Source: Oreohelix idahoensis (Eukaryota; Mollusca; Gastropoda; Stylommatophora; Oreohelicidae). Taken from it: a DNA stretch of 64,000 bases. The DNA is taken from NCBI GenBank assembly GCA_024509875.1, contig JAMPIV010008531.1:744001-808000 (forward strand), in the 5' to 3' direction. Below are positions 13,385-23,760 of this stretch, one piece after another (positions within the stretch are counted from its first letter, which is position 1; every line of letters begins with the position of its first letter). A program made the position numbers and the translations under genes. Below the pieces are notes generated by a model. It did not search any database and was not told the DNA's origin. It saw only the letters and a list, made by a program, of their open reading frames with translations.

Positions 13385-14240
13385 ATACGGCCTCAATGTT
13401 TGTTGGACGGCCTCATGTTTCTTGGACGTTATTATTTTTCACAAAGCTTGAAACAGGGTTGGTGTTACATTACGCCAGCTGTTTAATAAAGCTTGAAACA
13501 GGATTGGGGTTAGTTTAAAGCTAGCTGTAACGTAATTATGGACAGCTACACTGGCAACATGGTGGTCTCCATTTGACTATTCCCTACTTCTCCCTTTACT
13601 TGTCACATATAGAACTTATACAACTTCTACAACTTCTAAGTGTTCAAAGCACATAAGTTCAATCTTATCAGAATGCTTGACTTACACCTATTACATCTGC
13701 TGTTTTAGTCAACAATATGGTGCCCACCTTGGCCACTGTCAAGATTTTTCTTTCTGGAATTTGCCAAATTTTGAGATGGATGATTGAGTTACTACTTCAC
13801 TGAAAAACATGCTCTACTTTAATTCATAATGTCAATGTCATTTTTTGACATCTATCAATATCACTGACAGATTGTTTACACCATCATGCTCTTATCTTGA
13901 TGTCTGCAAGGACAGGTGCTGTTTTCAAGTGCACCTCTATGATACAAGGACTACCAAAAATAATCAGATGTACAGATCAACAATGATGACCAAGAACTAC
14001 ATTACAATCAGTCAGTTAATTCTTTTTTGTTCCCTCTGGAAAACAAGGCTGCATATTTTTCATCACCAATTTCTTTTCAGGGATGACTTCCTCAGCTCAA
14101 CCCATGATATCATGGTTGCCTTAGCTTCCTCTTTTACTATTCTCAAGGTTCTCTTTGGCCTCCACACACCTCTCTTCCCTTGTGGGTTCCAGTCAAGGAC
14201 ATGTCTGGTTATATTGGCTGGTACTTTCCTAAGGGTGTGT
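13385..14240. other. No recognisable gene; small duplications
   Basis: A ~50-bp direct duplication (aaagcttgaaacaggrttgg) at 13444 and 13490. The 13845-14432 frame has no family resemblance and overlaps the repeat that follows. Confidence 0.4.
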
Positions 14241-14660
14241 CATTTATATTTTCTCTCTTTAATCTCCAACTTTGTTCACTGCCATCCAATTCTATTCTAT
14301 AAGTCTATGTTACTATATCATCATTACACTGTGGAGCCCAGGCCTTCAATCAAATCATGCAAAGTTCTCTTGTCTTGTGTCACATGTTCAAGTTCCATAT
14401 GCCTTCCTTATCTATATTTCATGGCTTCCTAATCCACGTCTTTTCTTTTTAGATCAGTTCCCAATTCCTTTCTTCAGGTCTTTTACGACATTTATGAGCA
14501 ATGACTGCCTTGTATTGCTATTAGCAGGTTTTGCCTTCTGTTTTCTTCACTTGATTGTGTCACTTTCATCATATGAGTTGACATCTTTTAGGGGTGTTTC
14601 TCCAGGTGCAGTCTGGCTATCATTTTGTACATTTTTTATTCTCACAATTTTTTAATGTGA
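14241..14660. repeat. Dispersed repeat, second copy of the 7.0-kb family
   Basis: Contains tgactgccttgtattgctat followed by tagcag, and tcttgtgtcacatgttcaag, aligning with 7023-7190. Not coding. Confidence 0.55.
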
Positions 14661-15529
14661 ATTTTCAGACCCAACTGCTGTGACTTCTCAATTTGGTATT
14701 TTTATTCTGTCTTGCATCTGGTTTCAGATATGGGATTCTGGTAATCACTGACAAAATCTAAATCACTGAGCTCTTTTGTCAGAGTTCAACTAATTCCATT
14801 ATTGGTGGTTGTTGATGTTGTCATAATTCAATCTATAGCCCCGCAGTAAGAGAAATGGTGACAAGAGGCATACTCTTCTTATCTCAAATGGTTCTTTAAG
14901 CCGTTCTTTGTGAAGTACTTAGCATTTCTTTTCTTCACACGTTTTCCTTGTAACGTTAATAAACTTATGGAATTCTCAATGCCTCATCAGTTTCTAAAGC
15001 AAATCTCCATTTAATCTGCCGGAGGCCTTTACATAGACTATAAACGCAACATCAAGTGGCGAGTACAATTCCAAGCTATGTTATGTGAGGTGGGGTTATC
15101 TGATGTGTCAGGATCTGTTTTGTTGAATTCCTCCCTCAGCTGTCTGTGTGTAGGTTCCCTTAATTTCTTTAGTATGATCCTATTTAATATTTTCCCAGGA
15201 ACTATACATAAAAAATTATTACTTTAATACTTATGTACATGGGTGGGTTCTAAAGTAGTTATCTGCAAAATAACTTCAACAATTCCAGATTACATGTAAA
15301 GCAATTAGAATTTAACTATATATTATGTCATAAATTAGCATTTCCTCTGAAACACGGAGAACAATACAAATGACAATAAAGAAGTAACTAACGTTAATAA
15401 ATGGGTGTAGTTGTGCACAAGAGAAGGACCAAAATGGCATGGTACGATCATCAATGTGGAACTGAAGGAAAAAAGACATGGTTATTAGACAAAACATATG
15501 CTGACTTTAAAAAAAAAAAAAAAAAACAG

Positions 15530-15725
15530 CTTATAGCCGTGAAACTTACGCCTTACAAGGCAGTCCTTGTTTATAGAATCCCAAGGGTCAAAAGAAATAG
15601 AGACTTATGAAAATTAAGAGAAGATAATTTAAGATTTGACATGAACGGGATAAAGAAAACAGACAATTTTTTGAACAGATGGCACAGGATAGAAAGGTCA
15701 AAGGTCTGTTGTGAATATGTTGAAG
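15530..15725. repeat. Dispersed repeat, reverse-orientation copy of the 7.0-kb family
   Basis: Contains ttacaaggcagtccttgttt followed by atagaatcccaagggtc, the reverse complement of the 7.13-kb block. Preceded by an A run at 15509-15526. Confidence 0.5.
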
Positions 15726-15974
15726 GCATAGGCAGCTGAAGGGAATATTCCCATATCATTTAAGTGGTTACAGACTGTCACTACTCCATGTTACACTAGT
15801 GCTACGAACAACAAATTCTGATGCCATTCAAACACCAGACTACATACAGTAAACCATCTTCTTAAGGTCTGAATTAACAACTAGAACATAAGCTAACTAT
15901 CTTTTGGAATACATTATACAAACATCAGACGTTAATATGTCTTTCATAAACAAAGTTTAGATCAGCTGGTAATG

Positions 15975-16420
15975 AAAATACATGTACAATCCAAGTCACA
16001 AAAAAGTCATCTATCTGTTGGAAGTATACATCAATACAATCCAAGTAACAAAAAATTATCCATCTGTAGGAAGTATGTATCAATACAATCCAAGTGACAA
16101 AAAATTATCCATCTGTAGGAAGTATGCATCAGTACAAACCAAGTGACAAAATGTTATCCATCCACAGGAAGTATGTATCAATACAAACCAAGTCATAAAA
16201 AGTTATCCATTTGTACGAAGTATGTATCAATACAATCCAAGTGACAAAAAGTTATCCATCGATGGTAAGTATGTATCAACACAATCCAAGTGACAAAAAG
16301 TTATCCATCTGTAGGAATTATGTATAAATACAATCCGAGTCACAAACTGTTATCCATCCACAGGAAGTATGTATCAATACGTCACAAAAAATTATCCATC
16401 CATAGGAAGTATTTACCAAA
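15975..16420. repeat. ~49-bp tandem repeat, about 8-9 diverged copies
   Basis: Unit built on caatccaagtgacaaaaagt, tatccatctgtaggaagtat and gtatcaata. Copies differ at several positions, so the array is older than the other satellites here. Non-coding. Confidence 0.92.
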
Positions 16421-16649
16421 GCTGTGCATAAAGACACTAACAAATTCAAGAAAAGTAAAATTCATGTGATACCCACAAGATATGTACAACAACATTTTCT
16501 TTCCCAACAAAGTGTGGTCTTATATTTAATATACCTCACAAGAAAAATGCAAGCTGTCCACAGTGGAGAAAACAAGCCAATTTTTGAGAGGAAAAAATTA
16601 TGTACATAAGTTATTTCTTATGAGAATTAACAGAATAATCAAGGAATGT

Positions 16650-16711
16650 ATTTCATATTTCTTAACAAAGTTTGTTGATTCCAAGAAGGCTTTTGAAAGT
16701 ATTCACTTCAT
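16650..16711 (+). pseudogene. Short reverse-transcriptase relic
   Basis: Reads FLTKFVDSKKAFESIHFMS, resembling the RT palm block [12 protein letters not shown] of the LINEs at 2.6 and 47.8 kb. Only about 60 bp; the following sequence is a MITE-like insert. Could be chance. Confidence 0.35.
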
Positions 16712-16911
16712 GTCCATATCCTTTTATCTGAACACCCGAAAACGGAAATATTCTGAAGTTTGAAAGTTTTTTTGGGCTACTGTTGGGCAATTTGGGACAA
16801 CTTTGGGCTACTTCTTGATCGTGATTCCAGCGACATCTAGAAACCCCCCCAAAAAAATCAGGTGCCAAAAACAAAGCTGTCCTCATTAATTTTGGATAAA
16901 AGGATATGGAC
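16712..16911. mobile_element. MITE-like element with 17-bp inverted ends
   Basis: GTCCATATCCTTTTATC at 16712-16728 is the perfect reverse complement of 16895-16911. 200 bp in total, non-coding, with repeats of tttgggctact inside. GTATTCA occurs just outside both ends but not immediately adjacent, so no clean TSD. Confidence 0.6.
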
Positions 16912-17162
16912 CTGTATTCAACACTGAGGAAGATTCTTTGTACATTATGGATCCAACTGAAGATTACACAGACACAGGCAAATATATCTGCATAAAATCA
17001 ATATTGTATAAGACATGGACAAGTTGTTTCAAGTCGATTCTTTCCCTTCTATAATCTAATATGTCTGTTCCAACACTAACAGGTAATGTTTCCAATCCCA
17101 TGCACATACTGTGGCTGATGCATTGACAGGTGATTTCTTAATAACTATGTCTTCTCTTAGGC

Positions 17163-18035
17163 CAGAGGTTCTCAACCCTTTTTTTACTCATGGCCCCCTT
17201 CTGAGCCTCATTTATCTGTGTGGCCTCCTCACAGTCCCTGTTAGCTAGAATCTTACTGCGGCCCTCTCACAGTCCCTGTTAGCTAGAATCTTACTGTGGC
17301 CTCCTCACAGTCCCTGTTAGAATCTTACTGTGGCCTCCTCACAGTCCCTGTTAGCTAGAATCTTACTGTGGCCTCCTCTCAGTCCCTGTTAGCTAGAATC
17401 TTACTGTGGCCCCCTCTCAGTCCCTGTTAGCTAGAATCTTACTGTGGCCTCCTCACAGTCACTGTTAGCTAGAATCTTACTGTGGCCTCCTCACAGTCCC
17501 TGTTAGCTAGAATCTTACTGTGGCCCCCTCACAGTCCCTGTTAGCTAGAATCTTACTGTGGCCTCCTCACAGTCACTGTTAGCTAGAATCTTACTGTGGC
17601 CTCCTCACAGTCACTGTTAGCTAGAATCTTACTGTGGCCTCCTCACAGTCACTGTTAGCTAGAATCTTACTGTGGCCTCCTCACAGTCACTGTTAGCTAG
17701 AATCTTACTGTGGCCTCCTCACAGTCCCTGTTAGCTAGAATCTTACTGTGGCCCCCTCAGTCACTGTTAGCTAGAATCTTACTGTGGCCTCCTCACAGTC
17801 ACTGTTAGCTAGAATCTTACTGTGGCCTCCTCACAGTCACTGTTAGCTAGAATCTTACTGTGGCCTCCTCACAGTCACTGTTAGCTAGAATCTTACTGTG
17901 GCCTCCTCACAGTCACTGTTAGCTAGAATCTTACTGTGGCCTCCTCACAGTTGCTGTTAGCTAGAATCTTACTGTGGCCCTGTAGAAATATGGCTTGGCC
18001 TCCTGGGTCCATATGCACAATGTTGAGAACCACTG
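17163..18035. mobile_element. hAT-type non-autonomous element
   Basis: Begins CAGAGGTTCTCAAC and ends GTTGAGAACCACTG, the hAT (Charlie-like) CAGNGGTTCTCAA terminus. Flanked by 8-bp duplications TCTTAGGC (17155-17162) and TCTTAGAC (18036-18043), 7 of 8 matching, the hAT TSD size. Almost the whole interior is the 38-bp minisatellite; no transposase. Confidence 0.88.
17213..17978. repeat. 38-bp minisatellite inside the hAT element, about 20 copies
   Basis: Unit ctgttagctagaatcttact followed by gtggcctcctcacagtcc. Variants alternate cagtcc/cagtca and cctcct/ccccct, with one short unit near 17310. The unit appears to derive from the element's own terminal region (tggccccct...). Confidence 0.96.
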
Positions 18036-18043
18036 TCTTAGAC

Positions 18044-18530
18044 CATCTTCTCATGCACCACTGTCTTCTTGTGGCTACTTTCCTCTGATCTTACATGCCC
18101 TGCTATTGGTTGAAATGACAATAACTTTCACAAGAAAAGATTTCTTAACCAACTTAAAGTTTATCAGTATATTACTTCAGTGTTGCAGCTCCAACTCTTC
18201 ATTTCTCAGTAGGTGTTTCAGTGTTTTATTCATTGTTTTTTCTCAGACATCTCATTTCACACGAGGTAATTTTCTTCATGTGTTTTGCCAATGTATAGTT
18301 TTTAAAATGAATGCACAAAGCTGGTATAAATAGTGCATTTATCCTTTGCTCCCTTTGCAGTTACTTGTATTTCTGGATGCTCCAAAATAGGGATGAGTTC
18401 AGTAGTGACTTTATTAGCTTGTTACATTCTCATTTCTGTTTGTCTTAACTTCCATCTGTTGTGAACACATTAGTAAGTACTTGAACACTGACATGACTGT
18501 CTGACAGATGTAAACAAAAATAAAGTGTAG
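18044..18530. other. No recognisable gene
   Basis: The 17995-18333 frame overlaps the hAT end and lacks any known domain. Nothing else recognised. Confidence 0.4.
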
Positions 18531-18536
18531 TCACAT

Positions 18537-18765
18537 AGTTGATACTGCTGTAGGGGAGTCAAGTGTTAGAGACTTCACCATACCAGGTCCAGCATTAAGA
18601 GGTGGGGTGACCAGTTCCCTTCCGCGCTGCTTTGTTCTTCCTTAACTGAAAGAGTCAGGTACCCATTTACAGCTGGGTAGACTGGAGTGTGTCAGTACCG
18701 TGATTCAAACCCTGCACCGCTGCTGCGAGAGACCAGTGCTCTAACCACTCCGTCAATCGGCGCTA
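18537..18765 (-). mobile_element. tRNA-derived SINE (family B), copy 1
   Basis: Minus-strand head cgattgacggagtggttaga followed by gcactggtctctc is tRNA-like (A box), with gggtttgaatcacgg as a B-box-like segment near 18705. The body matches 25958-26134, including gctggacctggtatggtgaa and cagtatcaactatg. Confidence 0.82.
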
Positions 18766-18822
18766 CATGGAGATAGTCTGTCAGGTTCATAAGCTCCAAA
18801 AGAAGCCCAAAGAACATAACAA

Positions 18823-18953
18823 GGGAGGGGGGATCCCGTTACAAGCCTATTGAGGCATATTGGGAATATGGTGTTAGGCTCGTATTTTCTTGACCATCGG
18901 CACACTAGGGGTGATATGGTGAGCATCACACCAGTCGCCTTAACCTTCCCAGA
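18823..18953 (-). mobile_element. 5'-truncated SINE (family C) with 14-bp TSD
   Basis: Matches the 3' half of 33810-34078. Flanked by perfect duplications AAAGAACATAACAA at 18809-18822 and 18954-18967. Truncation with a TSD indicates target-primed reverse transcription of a partial copy. Confidence 0.92.
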
Positions 18954-19279
18954 AAAGAACATAACAAAGCAAACACAACATTTTTAGATTACTAATTATA
19001 GACCAATGAGAAAGACATTAGGTGAAAACAATGTTTTTTTTTTTTTAAGAGAAGGGGGAGGTTTGACCTTTGACCACAGTAACCTTTTCACTCCCAGTTA
19101 CTCAAATTAGAGTCATTTGCCAAAGTAGAATTTTTCTATACAGCTAAAAATTTAAATAAAAACTATTCAAACATAAAAATGCATTTTATACTTCATGTTT
19201 TCAGTGTTATAATAGCATTATATCAATAGAGGTGGTACCAGTTATGTTTTAAGGTTTGGTTGTCTGTTCTTGTTATCTA

Positions 19280-20033
19280 TAGTTTTTTGTTGCTGCACAT
19301 TTTGCCCGTTTTTGAAGGGTATGAATACTAATTGTTCCTACTGCACTTTGGTTGCATACACATCGGATGATACCATTGGTCCATTTCTGCTGGTCTTACG
19401 TTTAATGCCAAATTCCAGCAATCTTAGCCTTAATGATTCATCGATTGCAGTGTCATACTCTAACAGGCGATCATTAATTGCCCTCAGTATCTCTCGCTTA
19501 TCCGTATCCAATGCACCTACTATGGGTGCTCTTGAAGCTAGTCTGTCAGCTCTTTCATTGCCCTGCATGTCCGGTACAGTAGATCTACACCAGTTCCTGA
19601 AGATCGAGTCTTCTATGGAGGTTGTCCATTCATGCCGGAGCCATACACTTTGGACCTTCCGAAGCATGGATTGCGAGTCTTATACAATAACCGCCCTTGT
19701 TAATTAAGTCTCAGATAGCCACCTTAAGGCTGCAGTAGCTCCCTCTACCTCCATTCTCATGCTGGAGGTTGTTATCATGTAAGCCCCGCTATGTTCAGCG
19801 ATGATTCTGCCCTTTACTCTAGCAGAGAAGCCCCACTCTGATTTCTCACCACGGATTACAGATCCATCAATGTACGCAATGGCATCATCATCTTCAGCAT
19901 GATCATTTATCAGTTGATCAATTTCCAGTTGTGCCCTCCCATTGGCCCAAGTTCCGTACTCTCTGCCAAGGCTGATGATGACTTGTTGGTAATTAGTCCA
20001 GTTCTCATCTGATTTATTCCACTCTTCACCTTA
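19280..20033 (-). mobile_element. LINE fragment: RNase H domain (relic)
   Basis: Minus strand: [20 protein letters not shown] near 20000, then [20 protein letters not shown] (first catalytic Asp), a Glu-containing [26 protein letters not shown], and finally [20 protein letters not shown] few stops and a deletion around the PGHAG block (reads VPDMQGNERAD) mark it as dead. Same family as 29100-29485 and 29575-30960; it supplies the empty-site allele for the 29858 MITE. Confidence 0.88.
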
Positions 20034-21185
20034 ATAGTTATAATTAGTATGACAATATGATCCTCTTACTGCAACTTTCAGATCCACTGATGCCAAATGG
20101 ACTCAAGCCTGAAAACAACTAATAATGCAATTCTTGAATATATATTGCTTGATACAGTTAAGTACATATATTTTATATCAGTTACCCCAACGAAAACAAT
20201 GTTATAAATAAATAAACCTGGAATGGAAGAGTTAACTATATAATTATAAAATAAAGATATTCTGCGATTATCCACAATTTTCATCCTGGTATTACATTTC
20301 ATATCATCACTTACCAGTGGCCAACTAAGGGGGATGAAAAGTTGTGGCAGTCCACCCCCTAAGTGACAGACAGGAGGAGGGTGCCATCGGACACTATTAT
20401 AACAATAGTTTACTGTTTAAAAATCTAATTACGAGCATAATATATCTGTGTGCATATTTATTTGTGTGTGTGCCAATGGAAGGATCCACCCAGAATGCCA
20501 AATACTTCAACTACGCCCTTGTCACTTATTCTATCTAAGAATGTATGTCACTGATACACTTACTATTCAAATATATTTTTCACTTAAGATAGTCGGGAAT
20601 AAACTATTGATTTACAAATCTGTGATGATGATGACAACTTTAAATGTAAGAATGAAAGTCGTTATGAACTCAACAAGTGATCTGCCGAAAAGACAGTAGC
20701 AACAAAATTAAAGAAAAAGAACAGAAACAAATTCAGGAAGAAAATCCTACAAAACAACTCCAAGGAACAGATTTTTAAAAAGTGTTGAGTTATTAAGAAC
20801 TTAAAATTCAACATAAAACGTCAAAACTACAAGAATATATTCACCAACTTGCTTGTTAAAATGTAACACTATATATTGTTTATAGGGGAATATGTGAAAG
20901 CAACTGCAACAATAACTAATGTTATCTTATTAATATCAACCAATAAATTAACAAAAGTTACAAAAAAACACCATATAGGCCTTAAGTGTTAAACAGTTGC
21001 TGGGCTATTTTATTACCGACCTGGTAGAATTATAATACTTATTTGTTTACTTGTTTGTTTGTATTTTCCTTGTCACATGTATAAAACACTTAAATACATT
21101 GTTTTATTTCCTATATTCTAAGGCTAAAAGGTTACACAGTTTATCATCATCATCATCATTTCCTTTTTGGGCTCCACTGCAGCTG
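20034..21185. other. No recognisable gene
   Basis: AT-rich. I searched here on the minus strand for the missing terminal IFRD exon (an RDKR-like codon block after an AG) without success. Confidence 0.45.
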
Positions 21186-21189
21186 GTTC

Positions 21190-21600
21190 CCTAGCCAAAC
21201 ATCCTGCATCAAAGCATTCATGGCCAAAAATCCTGCATCGAAGCATTCATGGCCAAAAATCCTGCATCGAAGCATTCCTGACCAAAAATCCTGCATCGAA
21301 GCATTCATGGCCAAAAATCCTGCATCGAAGCATTCATGGCCAAAAATCCTGCATCGAAGCATTCATGGCCAAAAATCCTGCATCGAAGTATTTATGGCCA
21401 AAAATCCTGCATCGAAGCATTCCTGACCAAAAATCCTGCATCGAAGCATTCATGGCCAAAAATCCTGCATCGAAGCATTCATGGCCAAAAATCCTGCATC
21501 GAAGCATTCATGGCCAAAAATCCTGCATCGAAGTATTTATGGCCAAAAATCCTGCATCGAAGCATTCATGGCCAAAAATCCTGCATCGAAGCATTCATGT
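21190..21600. repeat. 29-bp minisatellite, about 14 copies
   Basis: Unit catggccaaaaatcctgcat followed by cgaagcatt; a few units carry cctgacc or tatttatgg variants. 29 is not a multiple of 3, so three units cycle through all frames and give long spurious ORFs. The array runs straight into a copy of the catgatgagg dispersed repeat. Confidence 0.97.
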
Positions 21601-22070
21601 CCTCATCCAGTAGTGGTTTCTGTAGCTATTTGTTTTACATGATGAGGTTATTAACCCCATGCATAATCTCAAATTAGTCACCTTGTACTTCATGCCTGAG
21701 TGAGTAGTTGTCTTGTTCTTTCATCGTCACCTCACAAACCCTCAGGGACCTACACAGGGCAACATAGTTTATACTGGTATTCCAACAACATAAACTAAAG
21801 GACAGTAATGTCAATGACCCATGGACTATTTATATCAATACTGTCTGACAAACACAGTTTACAAAAATCTGGCTATGGAAGTCAGATATCATCAGCATGT
21901 TCCTGTTTGCTCCATATGCAGCAAGGAGCCAGCAGTGCAGCAGGTCCCATTATAGGACGTCTGCACCAGGACATTCATGTGCTCATACAGTAGTGGACTC
22001 TGTAGCTATTTGTTTACATGATGAGGTTACCAGCCCCCTAATGCCTGAGACAGTAGTGGTCATATTCACT
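21601..22070. repeat. Two tandem copies of the catgatgagg dispersed repeat
   Basis: 21595-21790 and 21850-22070 share catagtagtgg-like blocks, gtagctatttgt-ttacatgatgagg and the following cc-rich segment. Same family as 4500-4652 and 23820-24090. Confidence 0.65.
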
Positions 22071-22132
22071 ACATGGAGCACTACATGGAGCAAGTAAGAT
22101 ACACCCACTATCTTTATAGTCTACATTAAGTT

Positions 22133-22498
22133 TGGTTTGGTTTTAAGGACCATCTTCATTGCATACTCCATCAGTGCTCTGATCTCCTCCCTTGGATCAC
22201 ACAAAGAGGATCTCAGCACAGTGCACGAACTCTGTAGTACTGGTGAGGATCCCAATGTGTGTATACAGGAATTGAACATTCTATAAGTATTGTTGTGGTG
22301 GGACCTGCTTTTGTTCGCCCTTATCCAAGAAGGCTAGGCATTCGATCTCGCTACCCAGAAGATTAGGGGCTGTATGACCTCATTAGGAACCACTGGTTCT
22401 GAAAAAAATGTCCATCAATTATATCCCCTGTACTGGGAGCAAACCTGGTACCTTTAGAATTAGAGGTTGACGCCATACCTCTTAGCCACTCCAACCCC
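22133..22498 (-). mobile_element. tRNA-derived SINE (family D), copy 1, 12-bp TSD
   Basis: Perfect duplications CTACATTAAGTT at 22121-22132 and 22499-22510. Minus-strand head resembles a class II tRNA (Leu/Ser): GGTTGGAGTGGCTAAGAGG, then a B-box-like AGGTTTGCTCCC. Body shared with 45488-46017. Confidence 0.9.
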
Positions 22499-22510
22499 CT
22501 ACATTAAGTT

Positions 22511-22818
22511 AAAAACCTAAAATTGTTCAAAACTGTTATTTTCATTTTAAGTTACAACATGCCGAAACAAAAGTGAACTACTGACATTAAATGTCAACTG
22601 TATAATAACAACAAAAGAACTATCAAGAACTATGATAACAAGTCAGTAAACTACACCTGAAAACTAACTTCACAACAACAAAAACTTCCTTAAAAAAATA
22701 ATAAAAAAACCGAACAAAAGAACATCAAAATGATTGACCAGTTTTCCAACAAATACTGAATTCCAATTTTATCCAAGAAAAAAAAACATCAATATATTGG
22801 TCTTGTTATTCATCTCAC
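22511..22818. other. Sequence downstream of IFRD exon 11
   Basis: On the minus strand this is either the intron after the GTGAGA donor or, if read through, a short extension to the stop at 22769. AT-rich with no convincing polyadenylation signal or terminal exon. Confidence 0.4.
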
Positions 22819-22861
22819 GCGCTTTTGTCCTGGCTTTGAAGGCAGCAGCATTGATGAATGT
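22819..22861 (-). CDS. IFRD1: IFRD exon 11, minimal form ([15 protein letters not shown])
   Basis: 43 nt if the nearest acceptor (TTTTCTTACAG|ACA) and donor GCGC|GTGAGA are used. Encodes [14 protein letters not shown] plus one base of the next codon; this basic segment is the IFRD C-terminal tail. If the donor is skipped, the frame runs to a TAA at 22769 and adds 16 unrelated residues, ending in a hydrophobic run. The expected final exon (RDKRAD-like ending) was sought down to about 15 kb and not found. Confidence 0.8.
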
Positions 22862-23760
22862 CTGTAAGAAAACAAATGAGAAACTGAGATAATTTTTGTT
22901 GGCTTTAAAAACAGCAGCATTGATGAATGTCTGTAAGAATACAAATGAGAAACTGAGATAATTTTTGTTGGCTTTAAAAACAGAAGCACTGATGAATGTC
23001 TGCAAGAAAACAAATAAGAGATTGAAATAATTTATGTTGGCTTTAAAAACAGCAGCATTGATGAATGTCTGTAAGAATACAAATGAGAAACTGAGATAAT
23101 TTTCGTTGGCTTTAAAAACAGAAGCACTGATGAATGTCTGCAAGAAAACAAATGAGAGATTGAAATAATTTATGTTGGCTTTAAAAACAGCAGCACTGAT
23201 GAATGTCTGTAAGAATACAAATGAGAAACTGAGATAATTTTCGTTGGCTTTAAAAACAGAAGCACTGATGAATGTCTGCAAGAAAACAAATGAGAGATTG
23301 AAATAATTTATGTTGGCTTTAAAAACAGAAGCACTGATGAATGTCTGCAAGAAAACAAATGAGAGATTGAAATAATTTATGTTGGCTTTAAAAACAGCAG
23401 CATTGATGAATGTCTGCAAGAAAACAAATGAGAGATTAAAATCATTTATGTTGGCTTTAAAAACAGCAGCATTAATGAATGTCTGCAAGAAAACAAATGA
23501 GAGATTGAAATAATTTATGTTGGCTTTAAAAGCAGCAGCACTGAATGAATGTCTGTTATAAAAAACAAATGGCAGACTGAGATAATTTTTGCTAGCTTAA
23601 AAGAAAACAGCAATGATGAATGTCTAAGAGAACAAATTAGAAACTGAGATAATTTTTGTTGGCTTTAAAAACAGCAGCACAGAAGAATGTCTGTAAGAGA
23701 ACAAATGAGAGATTGAAATAATTTTTGTTGACTTTAAAGACAGAAAAAAAAAAACATGAC
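22819..23760 (-). repeat. 69-bp minisatellite of a splice acceptor plus exon-11 start
   Basis: Ten exon-start positions at exactly 69-bp steps: 22861, 22930, 22999, 23068, 23137, 23206, 23275, 23344, 23413, 23482. Three diverged copies follow near 23552, 23623 and 23690. Each unit is a pyrimidine tract, C(A/G)CAG or TTACAG, then ACATTCATCAATGCTGCTG. Two unit types occur, ending TTGCAG or TTACAG, partly alternating. The ten proximal copies form one open frame of 23-residue repeats (pattern [20 protein letters not shown]) that enters the true exon in frame. The three distal copies reach a stop within 9 to 18 codons. Confidence 0.95.

Noticed and set aside
14272..14655. 127-codon hydrophobic ORF
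   Set aside because: Lies in a dispersed repeat shared with 7.1 and 32.2 kb; frame not conserved among copies.
21167..21677. ORFs with repeated KNPASKHSW
   Set aside because: 29-bp satellite read through; frame cycles every three units.
22769..23488. A free-standing 239-residue repeat protein
   Set aside because: The frame begins at a TTG and contains ten splice acceptors; better explained as the amplified IFRD exon-11 boundary.
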